Positions 15,723 through 25,178 of a stretch of 64,000 nucleotides of DNA are shown piece by piece (position 1 is the first letter of the stretch; every line of letters starts with the position of its first letter). A program made the position numbers and the translations under genes. The notes below the pieces were generated by a model. That model saw only the letters and a program-made list of their open reading frames with translations, did no database searches and had not been told where the DNA came from. The DNA comes from Clostridium zeae (GTDB taxonomy: Bacteria; Bacillota; Clostridia; Clostridiales; Clostridiaceae): assembly GCF_017312485.1 (NCBI RefSeq), contig NZ_BMBA01000009.1, positions 69,154 to 133,153 on the forward strand, written 5' to 3'.

Positions 15723-17330
15723 ATGAGAAAAGAAACGCTAAAAAGGTTTAGGGAAATAATAAAGGTGTTTGCTTACTATGGCTTTGGTTTCTTGGTTAAT
15801 AGTGCAATGAAGCCGTCTGATAATAAGTCTCCTGAAAATCTTAGAAAAGCTTTTATTGAACTAGGACCAACTTTTATAAAAATTGGTCAGATACTCAGTA
15901 CAAGAACTGATTTGTTAGATGAAGAATATACAAAAGAACTCTCTAAACTACAAGATGAAGTACCTTGGGAGGCTTTTAGCGTTATTGCAAAGGTGTTTCA
16001 AGAGGAGTTTGACCTAAGCATGGATGATGTTTTTTTATATGTAGAAAGCGTCCCTCTAGCATCAGCATCAGTTGCTCAAGTACATAAAGGGGTTTTGAAA
16101 GACGGAAGAGAAGTTGTTATAAAGATTCAAAGACCAAATATTCGTGAAAAGATGGAACTTGATATATCTATTCTAAAGAGACTTGTAAAGTTAACTAAGA
16201 CAAAATTTAATGGTATGCTTATCGATCCAGTAGAAGCATTGAATGAAATTATGGATGCAACTGGCAAAGAGTTGGATTTTGAAAGAGAAAAGGATAATAT
16301 TGATAGATTTAGACAATTAAATAAAGAAGTTAAGTGCGTGTCTGTACCGTATGTTGTTGAACAATTTACTTCAACAAGAGTACTTACTATGGAGAATATA
16401 CAAGGTTTTAAGATTAATGATATATATAGTATAGTTAAAGAAGGATATGACCGTACAGATATAGCAAAAAAACTGGCTCTATCATATTGTAAACAGATAT
16501 TTAATGATGGATTCTTTCATGCTGATCCACACCCTGGCAACCTTCTCATAAGAGATGGGAAGATATGTTTTATTGATTTTGGGCTTATGGGAGAATTAGC
16601 AGATTCTATAAGAGATTCTCTTAACGATGCAATGGTTGCTATCGCTCTAAAAGATATAGATAAGATAATAGATTTTATAATGACCGTAGGAGTAAAAAAA
16701 GATAGGGTAGATAAACATATATTATATACCGATATAGAATATTTACTATCAAATTACCTATCTACATCTCTGAAAAATATAAAAATATCAACTCTGCTAA
16801 GAGAAGTCTTTGATATTGCTGAAAGAAATAATATACAGTTACCAACTGAACTTGTGATCCTTGTTAGAGGAATGGTTATATTGGAGGGAGTAATAGCTGA
16901 GATTGCTCCAGATATGAATATATTAGATGTGGCTATACCTTTTGTTAAGTCTAAGAATAAATATTATATATTAAATAAATTGACTAGTGATGATTTTGCA
17001 ATTAATGCTTATTCTATACTAAGAGATAGCATTAAAATCCCTTCAAAGCTAGTTGAACTCTCTGATAGTGTAATACAAGGGAGAGCTAAGGTTAATCTTC
17101 AGATTCCTGATTTGGGAAAATCTGTGGATTATTTAAATAAGATGATAAATAGATTAGTTTTCGGTCTCATAGTAGCAGGAATGATTATTGGATCATCAAT
17201 AATAACTGGCTCTAATGTTGGACCTAGAATAAGAGATATATCAATTATAGGAATAACGGGGTATTTTGCATCAGGGATTTTTGCTTTATGGCTTCTAATA
17301 TCTATAATAAGGTCAGGTAACTTAAAATAA
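15723..17330 (+). CDS. ubiB: ABC1/UbiB-family atypical kinase
   Basis: 535 residues. Family landmarks: KxGQ motif in FIKIGQILSTRTD, the modified loop ASVAQVHKG, the catalytic Lys in VVIKIQRP, FFHADPHPGN and the metal-binding DFG in FIDFGLMGE; two membrane segments end the chain (about 475-495 and 510-530). UbiB relatives bind ATP and membrane lipids and support quinone biosynthesis or lipid handling. Since clostridia mostly lack ubiquinone, the role here is uncertain. It follows the phasin-like gene by 55 bp and ends in a terminator. Confidence 0.9.
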   Translation: MRKETLKRFREIIKVFAYYGFGFLVNSAMKPSDNKSPENLRKAFIELGPTFIKIGQILSTRTDLLDEEYTKELSKLQDEVPWEAFSVIAKVFQEEFDLSMDDVFLYVESVPLASASVAQVHKGVLKDGREVVIKIQRPNIREKMELDISILKRLVKLTKTKFNGMLIDPVEALNEIMDATGKELDFEREKDNIDRFRQLNKEVKCVSVPYVVEQFTSTRVLTMENIQGFKINDIYSIVKEGYDRTDIAKKLALSYCKQIFNDGFFHADPHPGNLLIRDGKICFIDFGLMGELADSIRDSLNDAMVAIALKDIDKIIDFIMTVGVKKDRVDKHILYTDIEYLLSNYLSTSLKNIKISTLLREVFDIAERNNIQLPTELVILVRGMVILEGVIAEIAPDMNILDVAIPFVKSKNKYYILNKLTSDDFAINAYSILRDSIKIPSKLVELSDSVIQGRAKVNLQIPDLGKSVDYLNKMINRLVFGLIVAGMIIGSSIITGSNVGPRIRDISIIGITGYFASGIFALWLLISIIRSGNLK

Positions 17331-17378
17331 AACAGTCTATATCATAAGATGATTTCATGATATAGACTGTTTTTTTAT
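17330..17378. terminator. Strong two-way terminator between ubiB and PBP2 genes
   Basis: A 15-bp perfect stem (17331-17345 with 17357-17371) precedes T7. The converging PBP2 gene stops at 17375, so it serves both strands. Confidence 0.9.
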
Positions 17379-20236
17379 TTAGTCACGGTATCGTCTTTTT
17401 TATCAGGTACTGGTGAGTTAAAAGTATAAGGGAAAGCTGGCTGATAGTTCGGATAATCTTTTTGAAGTCTATCTTTAAAATATGTTTCATAAGCAGCCTT
17501 TGCTACATCGGCACCTAAGAAACCATGTGCTCCATCATACATTACAACAGCAACAACAATTTCAGGATCATTTATAGGAGCGCAAGAGATATATACTCCA
17601 TAAGCACTTCTTCCTATTTGATCTTGAAGCTGTTCATTGTAGGTAGCAGTACCTGTTTTACCTCCAGTAGGGATTGGAAAGTTTTTAAATACTAAACTTG
17701 CAGTACCTAAATCATCTGTATTTGCCATTTCCATACCTTTCTTTATCAAGTTTAAGTTAGTAGGACTTATATCTATTTTATTTAGTACTTCAGGTTTAAA
17801 TTCTTGAACTACTTTGCCAGTTGAATCAGTTATTTTATCTACTAAATGAACCTTATATCTTGTTCCCCCATTGACTATTGTAGCTAGATAATTTGCTATT
17901 TGAACTATAGAAAAGTTATTAACGCCCTGTCCTATGGAAGCTAAAACTAGTTGGGCAGGTGTATTGATTAGAGCGTTTTCATTATAGATGAATTGTTCTA
18001 TAGCAATTTTTACATTAGCATTAGAATATTTTTTGCCTGATTCATTATATTTTTTTATGTTATCACTAAATATCTTAGAATCCTTCTGAAGCTGATCCAA
18101 TAGAGGATCTAAGCCTTTTATAAATTGGTTTACTCCAGTAAGGGTAGAACCTTTATTATTTTTTAGATAATCAAAAATGTAGTCTTTGAATTTTTGCTTT
18201 GTTGCTTTTAATTCATCGCTATCATCATCTTTATTACCTATGTCTAGAGCAACAAAACTTCTGCCTCCATAGTTTCCTGCTCCGAGAGCCTCTACAAGAT
18301 CAAATCTTCCATACATTAAGGTCTGATCCTTATTATACTGATAATTATAAGTTTGACCAAAGCTTTCACCAATTTCTATTCCAGTGCTTCCTTTTGTTTT
18401 ACTGTTTGGATCGTTTCCCATACCAAGCTGCCAAGCGTATTTTGCGAGGCTATCTAGTGCAGTTATATTAGTTCCATTCTTTTCATACAATCTCATTCCA
18501 GTCTCGTAATAAAAAATATTACAGGAAGCTGCGAGGGCTTTTTTTATGTCTACTGCAGTACCATGTACTCCATCATCCTTAAACTGCTGAGTCCCTAATA
18601 GTTTATTTGTATAAACTTGACTACTGTCGTTAACTGTTGTTCGTGAGTCTATAACTCCTTCTTGAAGTCCTGCTAATGAAGTTAGAGGTTTGAACGTAGA
18701 TCCAGGTGGGATTAGTCCCATGGTAGCATAATTATAAAATGGTTTAGGTAAAAGATCATACTTATCCTGTCTAACACCATTCTTATCCTTTGGAAATAAC
18801 TCATCTACGGTTTTATTTAAATGATGCTTATTGATAAACTCTTGACCAAGCTTATCATAGTCAGGTGAGAAATATTGTTTAGATATTTCAGGAGTAAGTG
18901 CATTAGGGTCAGAAATTATATTTGCATCGTATCCAGGATAACTTGATAAAGCAAGTACTCTTCCAGTTTTAGCCTCAAGTACAATGGCAGCTCCTCTTGT
19001 AGCATTGAAGTTGCTCTTTTTTTCCTGTTGATCAACATATTGAGTAGCTACATAGTTTAATCTATCCTTAAGGGTTTGTTCTACGGAGTATTGGATGTTT
19101 TTGTTTAGGGTTAAAAATACATTTTCTCCAGGACTAGATTCAGATTTAAAGAGTTCTTCTGTTTTTCTGCCTTGAGAATTTACCTTTACTACGGTTTCTC
19201 CAGTATTTCCCTTAAGAACAGACTCGAATGAGGATTCAATGCCTGCTTTACCAATTAGGTCAGTGGATAGATCATATCCTTTTTCCTCATAGCGATCCTT
19301 CTTGCTGCTATCTATAGAGGATACATAACCTATTACTCCAGAGGCTAAGTTATAGTCAGTTGCATAGGGATAGGTTCTCATTGGCTCTACAGATATATCT
19401 ATGCCAGGTAGATCACTAAGCTTTTGATAGAATATGTAGGAACTATCCTTTTGGATATTGTATGCTATAGTAACTGGTTTGAAACCAGAGTAACTCTGCA
19501 TCTTTATGGCATCTTTAACAATCATAAACCTTCTTAAATCTTTTATAGAGTATTTCTTCAGCAACACGTCTGCTATTTCTTTATTTGTATAGTACTGTTT
19601 ATAGTTTTGTTTTTCTTTAGCAGTTGGGTTTAATATATCATACATGGTATAAAATTTTAGAAGGTAGTTAAAAGTATCTTCAGCATTGATTTTAAGCAGT
19701 TCTTGATTTATTTTATCTTCATCGGCATCTGTAAGTTCTTGTTTGTTTTTTAATTCAGGAATACTTCTTTTTGCGACATCATTAAGTCCACGATCTCTTT
19801 TAAATCGTATTTCTTGAGCTTTCTTTGTATCGTCTGAATTACCACTAAAATCAAAATATGGTTTACCGTTGTTATCTATTTTTAAATTGAAATTGTCTTG
19901 TTGTTCATCTTTTCGCTCGTCTAATAATTTAAATACCGTTTTCATAGTATCGTAAAAATATTTGGAGGAGTCATCAGTTGTAGTGAAGGTAAGATTATAT
20001 ACAGTTTTATTATCAGCCAATATATTTCCATTTGAGTCATAGATCTTTCCTCTAGGAGCTTTTTCAGGGAGAGATCTTCTAGCCTGTGTATTAGCTTTGT
20101 CAGTGTAATAATCATATTTAAATATTTGAAGATATATCAATCTGGATATTATACATACAAAAATAATAAGCATAATAATTATGATTGAATTAAATCTATT
20201 AAATAGCTTAAATTTTTTCTCTTTTTTTTCCCTCAT
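17375..20236 (-). CDS. mrdA: Class B penicillin-binding protein 2 (transpeptidase)
   Basis: 953 residues. One N-terminal membrane anchor (about 12-32) is followed by the PBP dimerisation domain and the transpeptidase domain: S-T-F-K at about residue 514 (nucleophile Ser), S-C-N at about 569 and K-T-G-T at about 859. R-x-x-P-x-R-G-x-I-x-D in the pedestal domain identifies the elongation-type PBP2 family. It cross-links peptidoglycan with MreB/RodA during side-wall growth. It is longer than E. coli PBP2 (about 630) because of insertions near residues 90-240 and 650-740; long PBP2 forms are usual in clostridia. Single gene. Confidence 0.93.
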   Translation of the reverse strand: MREKKEKKFKLFNRFNSIIIIMLIIFVCIISRLIYLQIFKYDYYTDKANTQARRSLPEKAPRGKIYDSNGNILADNKTVYNLTFTTTDDSSKYFYDTMKTVFKLLDERKDEQQDNFNLKIDNNGKPYFDFSGNSDDTKKAQEIRFKRDRGLNDVAKRSIPELKNKQELTDADEDKINQELLKINAEDTFNYLLKFYTMYDILNPTAKEKQNYKQYYTNKEIADVLLKKYSIKDLRRFMIVKDAIKMQSYSGFKPVTIAYNIQKDSSYIFYQKLSDLPGIDISVEPMRTYPYATDYNLASGVIGYVSSIDSSKKDRYEEKGYDLSTDLIGKAGIESSFESVLKGNTGETVVKVNSQGRKTEELFKSESSPGENVFLTLNKNIQYSVEQTLKDRLNYVATQYVDQQEKKSNFNATRGAAIVLEAKTGRVLALSSYPGYDANIISDPNALTPEISKQYFSPDYDKLGQEFINKHHLNKTVDELFPKDKNGVRQDKYDLLPKPFYNYATMGLIPPGSTFKPLTSLAGLQEGVIDSRTTVNDSSQVYTNKLLGTQQFKDDGVHGTAVDIKKALAASCNIFYYETGMRLYEKNGTNITALDSLAKYAWQLGMGNDPNSKTKGSTGIEIGESFGQTYNYQYNKDQTLMYGRFDLVEALGAGNYGGRSFVALDIGNKDDDSDELKATKQKFKDYIFDYLKNNKGSTLTGVNQFIKGLDPLLDQLQKDSKIFSDNIKKYNESGKKYSNANVKIAIEQFIYNENALINTPAQLVLASIGQGVNNFSIVQIANYLATIVNGGTRYKVHLVDKITDSTGKVVQEFKPEVLNKIDISPTNLNLIKKGMEMANTDDLGTASLVFKNFPIPTGGKTGTATYNEQLQDQIGRSAYGVYISCAPINDPEIVVAVVMYDGAHGFLGADVAKAAYETYFKDRLQKDYPNYQPAFPYTFNSPVPDKKDDTVTK

Positions 20237-20536
20237 AGAATACCGCCTTTCAAGTTATTATTTTAAAAGGAAAATTATACTATATTTAATAATTATTATT
20301 CTTACATAAAATACGATATTTTTCTAGAGTTATTTGGTAACAATAGTATATTTTTAGAATAATATCTAGAAATATTCATCAAATAATTAGTATATTTTTT
20401 TCTTTATTCAAAGTATAATGCTGTTAAAGATATATGAAGGGCGTAAATGTATGATTTTCAAGGCAATATAACTTAAGTTTTTGTAAAATAAGAAAATAAT
20501 ATGATATAAAACTTAGAACGGAGAATAGCTATAATT
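20237..20536. other. Divergent promoter region of PBP2 and SNF2 genes
   Basis: 300 bp, very AT-rich. Contains two copies of AGTATATTTTT (near 20347 and 20391) about 44 bp apart, but no clear structured RNA or small gene. Confidence 0.4.
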
Positions 20537-23500
20537 ATGGAAGAAAAATCTATATTAAGTTACGGTGACAAAAAACAATATTTGAAAGGAATACAACATT
20601 ATGAAGCTGGGCTAGTTGAGGAATTCGCTATTAATATAAAATCTTCAGAAGGCAATAGAGTTAATTCATATTTTATAGAAACTTTTGTTAAGTCAAAAGT
20701 TAATAAAGATAGATATAATATACGTATTTCTCTAAATGACAATGTTGGTTTTACAAGCTTCAATTGCAACTGTAATTTCTTTCATAATGATTATAGAAGA
20801 AAAGGTATATGTGAACATATTGCTGCTGTAATGGTAAAATATTTTAGAGAAAAGCAGAAAGACATAGCTTATGAGAAAAGTAATATTCAAGTTCAAAGAA
20901 TTATTAGTGAAATGAATTTATTATCTGGTAAGAGTAGAGAAAAAGAAATGCTTAATTTACAGGTTAAGCTTGAGTTTAATAAAAGCAGCTTAGTTGAAAG
21001 TTCAATGGAAATTAAAATTGGCAGGGAAAAGCATTTTTTAGTAAGAGATATAAAAGACTTTTTAGATGCTTATGACAATAGGAAAAAGATAAGTGTTGCT
21101 AAGAATTTCGATTTTTGTGGAGACATTCATCTATTCTCTGATAAACACAAAGCTATTATAGATGTTATTAAAGAAATAGATGAGAACGATAGGCTCACTA
21201 GAAGTTTATATAATTACACTACACCCAATATGAGACTGATAGAAGGCAGAAGAGTGTATTTATCTTTAACTCAATTAAAAAGAGTTCTTAGCATATTGAG
21301 TGATGAGTGTGTTGATTGCACAATTAATGGCCGGGAATATAGTGATGTAAGGGTTGTTAAAGAAAATAATCCTATGAATTTTGTATTAAATTCTCATAAA
21401 GATACAATAAGATTATCTTATGGTGAAAGTATACCACAAGCGTTAACCTCTAAAGGTGATATTTTATATTTAAATAATAATATATATCTTCCTGATGAGG
21501 AAAGTATAAAAGTTCTTAGACCTATAATTGATATTTTAAAGAAAGAAGATTATATAACCTTTGGTAAGGGAGATAAAAATAATCTTATGTCTACAGTGTT
21601 ACCAATGTTAAACAAGCATAGTGGTACTGTAAATATAGATGAAATTTCTAAGGGAGAACTTAGTGTACTGCCTTTAAAAGTTAAGTTTTATATTGATAGG
21701 GATAATGAAGATATATTTTTAGATGTGCACTTTTGCTACGGTGAAGACGAGTTTGATTCTTTTGAACAAACAGATGATTATAAAGAGGTTATTAGAGATA
21801 GAATAAAAGAACAGCAAATTCTTCAGAAGGTATATAGTTATGGTTTTGTTTCTGAAGAAAGATTGGTTCTAAAAGATGAAGAAAAGATAGTAGGATTCTT
21901 AAGATGGGGAGTAGTAACCTTGGGGGATCTTGGAGAGGTATACTATTCGGAGAGTTTTAAGAGTTTAAAGGTATATACTCCTAATAGCTATAAGGGAGCC
22001 ATTAGAATAAGTGATAAAGGATTATTAGAAATATACTTCTCAATAGAAGGTATTGATAACAGAGAATTATGGCATATATTTACGTCCATAAAACAGAAAA
22101 AGAAATATTATAAACTTAAAAATGGTAATTTCATAACTCTTCAGGAGAAAGAATTAAAAGCGCTAGAAGAAATAATTAATTATGCAGAGGTTAAAAAAGA
22201 TGAACTTACTAGTGGTAGCTTCAAGGTTCCAACCTATAAAGGATATTACATAGGAGACATTATAGAAAAAAATAATCTAGGATTCATAGAAAATACCATA
22301 GATTTTGATAGGTTGTACTCAAAGACTAAAAGTATGGATATATCTGATTTTAATATGCCAGACAAATTTGATTTTGTAATGAGAGATTATCAAAAAGATG
22401 GGTTTAAATGGTTTAATATGCTTCATTCCTTTAAGTTTGGAGGTATACTTGCTGATGAAATGGGACTTGGTAAAACTCTTCAAACTATAGCTTTCTTGTC
22501 TTCTCTGCAGATGAAAGAACCTTCTTTAATAATTGTACCTAGTTCCTTAGTATATAATTGGAAGGATGAATTTGAAAAGTTTGCACCAGATATGAAGGTT
22601 GCAGTGATTCAAGGTGACAAAAGATTTAGAGAGAGTATCCTTAATGAATATAAGCAATATGATGCTATTGTGACTTCATATGCTCTTTTAAGACGAGATA
22701 TAGAACTTTATGATGATAAAGAATTTTCTGTGTGTATAATTGATGAAGCTCAGAATATAAAAAATTATAATTCACAAAATGCAAAGAGTGTAAAGAAAAT
22801 CACAGCAACCACAAGATTTGCACTCACTGGAACTCCAATAGAAAATAATCTAGGAGACTTGTGGTCTATATTTGATTTTGTAATGCCTTCATATCTTATG
22901 AATAAGATGAATTTCTCCACTAGATATGAGTCTCCTATAATGAAGGATAGAGATACTGGTGCTTTAGAAGAACTGAACAGAAAGATAAAACCATTTATAC
23001 TAAGAAGATCAAAGAATATGGTTTTAGAGCAACTACCACCTAAAATTGAGTATTCGATTTCTGTAGATATGATAGATAAGCAAAAGAAAATATATGCAGC
23101 TTACTCAAAGGCGGCATTAAGAGAATTTGAAAAACAAGGCATAGATGTGCCAAAGATTAAAGTTCTTGGAGCGTTAACAAGACTTAGACAAATCTGTAGC
23201 GATCCTTCAGTCCTAGTAGAAGGATATAAAGGACAAAATGGTAAGCTAGAAGCATTAATGAATATAATTGAGAATGCAAGAGGAAACGGTAAGAAGGTTT
23301 TAGTGTTTTCTTCGTTTACAACAGTGTTAAAAAATATAGCACTTCATTTAAAAGACAATTACATAGATTACCTATATCTAGATGGCGACACTGCTATAAG
23401 AGAGAGAACAGAATTAGTTAAAGAATTTAACAATGGAGATTCTGTAGTTTTTCTTATATCCCTTAAAGCTGGAGGAACAGGACTTAATATAACTGGTGCT

Positions 23501-23755
23501 GAAGTTGTGGTGCATTATGACCCTTGGTGGAATCCTGCAATAGAAGAGCAGGCAACTGATAGAGCTCATAGAATTGGTCAATTAAATACCGTTGAAGTAA
23601 TTAAGCTCATAACTAGAGGTACAATAGAAGAAAGAGTATATGACTTGCAAAGACGAAAGAAAAAAGTTATAGAGAAGATAATTGGTGAAGATATCAATGA
23701 ATACAATGTACTTAAGGAGATGTCGTTAGAGAATCTTAAGGATTTATTTAAATAA
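20537..23755 (+). CDS. SWIM zinc-finger SNF2/RapA-type helicase
   Basis: 1072 residues. A SWIM zinc motif lies at about 75-100 (C-N-C then C-E-H). A central clostridial/bacillary SNF2-associated region follows. The SNF2 ATPase then starts at about 615: Walker A DEMGLGKTLQT (about 638), DEAQ box (about 735), TGTPIENN, and helicase C-terminal motifs VFLISLKAGGTGLNIT and DRAHRIGQ. Such proteins translocate on double-stranded DNA and may remodel nucleoprotein or RNA polymerase; a specific role is not known. Single gene with its own downstream hairpin. Confidence 0.92.
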   Translation: MEEKSILSYGDKKQYLKGIQHYEAGLVEEFAINIKSSEGNRVNSYFIETFVKSKVNKDRYNIRISLNDNVGFTSFNCNCNFFHNDYRRKGICEHIAAVMVKYFREKQKDIAYEKSNIQVQRIISEMNLLSGKSREKEMLNLQVKLEFNKSSLVESSMEIKIGREKHFLVRDIKDFLDAYDNRKKISVAKNFDFCGDIHLFSDKHKAIIDVIKEIDENDRLTRSLYNYTTPNMRLIEGRRVYLSLTQLKRVLSILSDECVDCTINGREYSDVRVVKENNPMNFVLNSHKDTIRLSYGESIPQALTSKGDILYLNNNIYLPDEESIKVLRPIIDILKKEDYITFGKGDKNNLMSTVLPMLNKHSGTVNIDEISKGELSVLPLKVKFYIDRDNEDIFLDVHFCYGEDEFDSFEQTDDYKEVIRDRIKEQQILQKVYSYGFVSEERLVLKDEEKIVGFLRWGVVTLGDLGEVYYSESFKSLKVYTPNSYKGAIRISDKGLLEIYFSIEGIDNRELWHIFTSIKQKKKYYKLKNGNFITLQEKELKALEEIINYAEVKKDELTSGSFKVPTYKGYYIGDIIEKNNLGFIENTIDFDRLYSKTKSMDISDFNMPDKFDFVMRDYQKDGFKWFNMLHSFKFGGILADEMGLGKTLQTIAFLSSLQMKEPSLIIVPSSLVYNWKDEFEKFAPDMKVAVIQGDKRFRESILNEYKQYDAIVTSYALLRRDIELYDDKEFSVCIIDEAQNIKNYNSQNAKSVKKITATTRFALTGTPIENNLGDLWSIFDFVMPSYLMNKMNFSTRYESPIMKDRDTGALEELNRKIKPFILRRSKNMVLEQLPPKIEYSISVDMIDKQKKIYAAYSKAALREFEKQGIDVPKIKVLGALTRLRQICSDPSVLVEGYKGQNGKLEALMNIIENARGNGKKVLVFSSFTTVLKNIALHLKDNYIDYLYLDGDTAIRERTELVKEFNNGDSVVFLISLKAGGTGLNITGAEVVVHYDPWWNPAIEEQATDRAHRIGQLNTVEVIKLITRGTIEERVYDLQRRKKKVIEKIIGEDINEYNVLKEMSLENLKDLFK

Positions 23756-23796
23756 ATCATAGTAGTAACTATGGCTGATTATTAATGGTAAGCTTG

Positions 23797-23826
23797 AAGC
23801 TCCCACATTTATTGATGGGAGCTTTG
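23797..23826 (+). terminator. Terminator of the SNF2 gene
   Basis: AAGCTCCCA (23797-23805) pairs perfectly with TGGGAGCTT (23816-23824). The T-run is short, so strength is moderate. Confidence 0.6.
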
Positions 23827-23947
23827 AAGCATTTCAAATATAGTAACAAATATGTAAGTTTAAGACAGATATTAACTTATCTTAAGATGAACTTAAGTTT
23901 TCTGGTCTAGAATGATAGTATAGATTTAGAAAAAGGGTGGTATAATA

Positions 23948-24709
23948 ATGAATATTTTTAAGGGATTTATCAAAAGTTTTTACGATTTTAAGAGTTATGC
24001 TATTTTCAGAAAGCAGTCTGCTGGAAAGTCATTCTTATATAGTATAATTCTAGCGTTAGTTTTTTCAATAGTAGCATTTGCATATCCTGCTTACAAGGTA
24101 AATAGTACAATGAAGGACCTATCAATAGAGTATAATGAAAAGATTCCAGACTTCCAAATTAAAAATGGACAGCTAGAGATTTCTAACAATAAAAATTCTG
24201 AAATAGTTAGAGACAGTGGGACTTTTGTTTTAGATAATACTTCAGATATAAAGCTTTTGGCAGATAAATATAAATCAGGCCTAATCTTTGGTAGAGATAC
24301 TGTAATAGTTAAATCGGAAGGAACAGTTGTTTTAGAACAAAAATATTCTACCTTAAACATGGATTTTAGTAAAAACGATATTGGTGGAATTTTAGATTCT
24401 CATGGTGCTATATCAAGTGCTATGTTTGCAATATTAGCTTTTGGATTCGTAATAGGTTTGTATTTTAGAGCTTTGATTGTTGCGATAATAGGAACAATAT
24501 TTAAGGGTGAAACAACTTTTGGACAAAGATTTAAACTAAGCTTATACGCTACAACGCCTTCTGTAGCTATAAGTGCACTATTTTCTCTATTTGGAATAAG
24601 CTTTACAGGCTCAAGTATACTTTTATTTGTGTTAGGACTTGTGTATTTATTCTTGGGGATTAAAGGTATAAATAAAAGTGAACTACAAGAACTAGCTGAT
24701 GGATTATAA
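23948..24709 (+). CDS. DUF1189 family membrane protein
   Basis: 253 residues: a membrane segment at about 28-48, an extracytoplasmic domain of about 110 residues (about 49-155), then three closely spaced membrane segments (about 158-240). This is the DUF1189 layout, and the start FIKSFYDFKSYAIFRKQSAG is typical. GGGTGG precedes the ATG. Function is unknown; in Bacillus some relatives affect maltodextrin use. It is a single gene between the SNF2 gene and the T-box leader of metG. Confidence 0.82.
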   Translation: MNIFKGFIKSFYDFKSYAIFRKQSAGKSFLYSIILALVFSIVAFAYPAYKVNSTMKDLSIEYNEKIPDFQIKNGQLEISNNKNSEIVRDSGTFVLDNTSDIKLLADKYKSGLIFGRDTVIVKSEGTVVLEQKYSTLNMDFSKNDIGGILDSHGAISSAMFAILAFGFVIGLYFRALIVAIIGTIFKGETTFGQRFKLSLYATTPSVAISALFSLFGISFTGSSILLFVLGLVYLFLGIKGINKSELQELADGL

Positions 24710-24722
24710 AATAAGAAAATTA

Positions 24723-24751
24723 TTGACATTGTTTTTAATGTAAACTAATAT
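24723..24751 (+). promoter_or_regulatory. Vegetative promoter of metG
   Basis: TTGACA (24723-24728), 17-bp spacer, TAATAT (24746-24751). It starts 14 bp after the preceding stop codon and drives the T-box leader. Confidence 0.8.
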
Positions 24752-24769
24752 AATATATAGAAATAATTT

Positions 24770-25045
24770 AAATGCATTGAAGAGAAGAGTAATGATATGG
24801 ATTGTCTAAAAGAGAGCTGGGCCAGGTGAAAGCCAGTGACAAAAAGTTTCATGAATATGGACTCGGAGCAGGCTTTCTGAATTTTTAAGAAGGTACGGTA
24901 GCAACCGTTATATTGCAAGGTGATAAAAACTTTTTAGTGGAGTCACTTATTAAGGTATCTATTGTGAGATAGATATGAAGTAGAGTGGTACAGCGTGAAT
25001 TCGCCTCTGCATGGACATGAGTTGTCTATGCAGAGGTTTTTTGTT
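24770..25045 (+). promoter_or_regulatory. T-box leader controlling metG
   Basis: Stem I with the distal AGAGAGCTGG...CCAG arm, a likely specifier ATG (24857-24859 in GAAT-ATG-G), Stem III (CGGTAGCAACCG), and a T-box at about 24981-24995 with the TGGT bulge, which fits tRNA-Met with A73. The T-box reads GTGGTACAGCG rather than the usual GTGGNACCGCG. Uncharged tRNA-Met should favour the antiterminator and raise metG expression. Confidence 0.9.
25003..25043 (+). terminator. Regulated terminator of the metG T-box
   Basis: CCTCTGCAT (25004-25012) pairs with ATGCAGAGG (25028-25036), then TTTTTT. Its left arm competes with the T-box antiterminator. Confidence 0.88.
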
Positions 25046-25178
25046 TTATAAATTTTTATCATAACAAGATAACTTGAGAGGGAACTTCCTTTTTAAAATT
25101 ATTCTTATCATAATAAAGATTTATGGAATAATAGAGGAAATACTATAACTAAATAATATACATTAGGAGGAAATAAAT

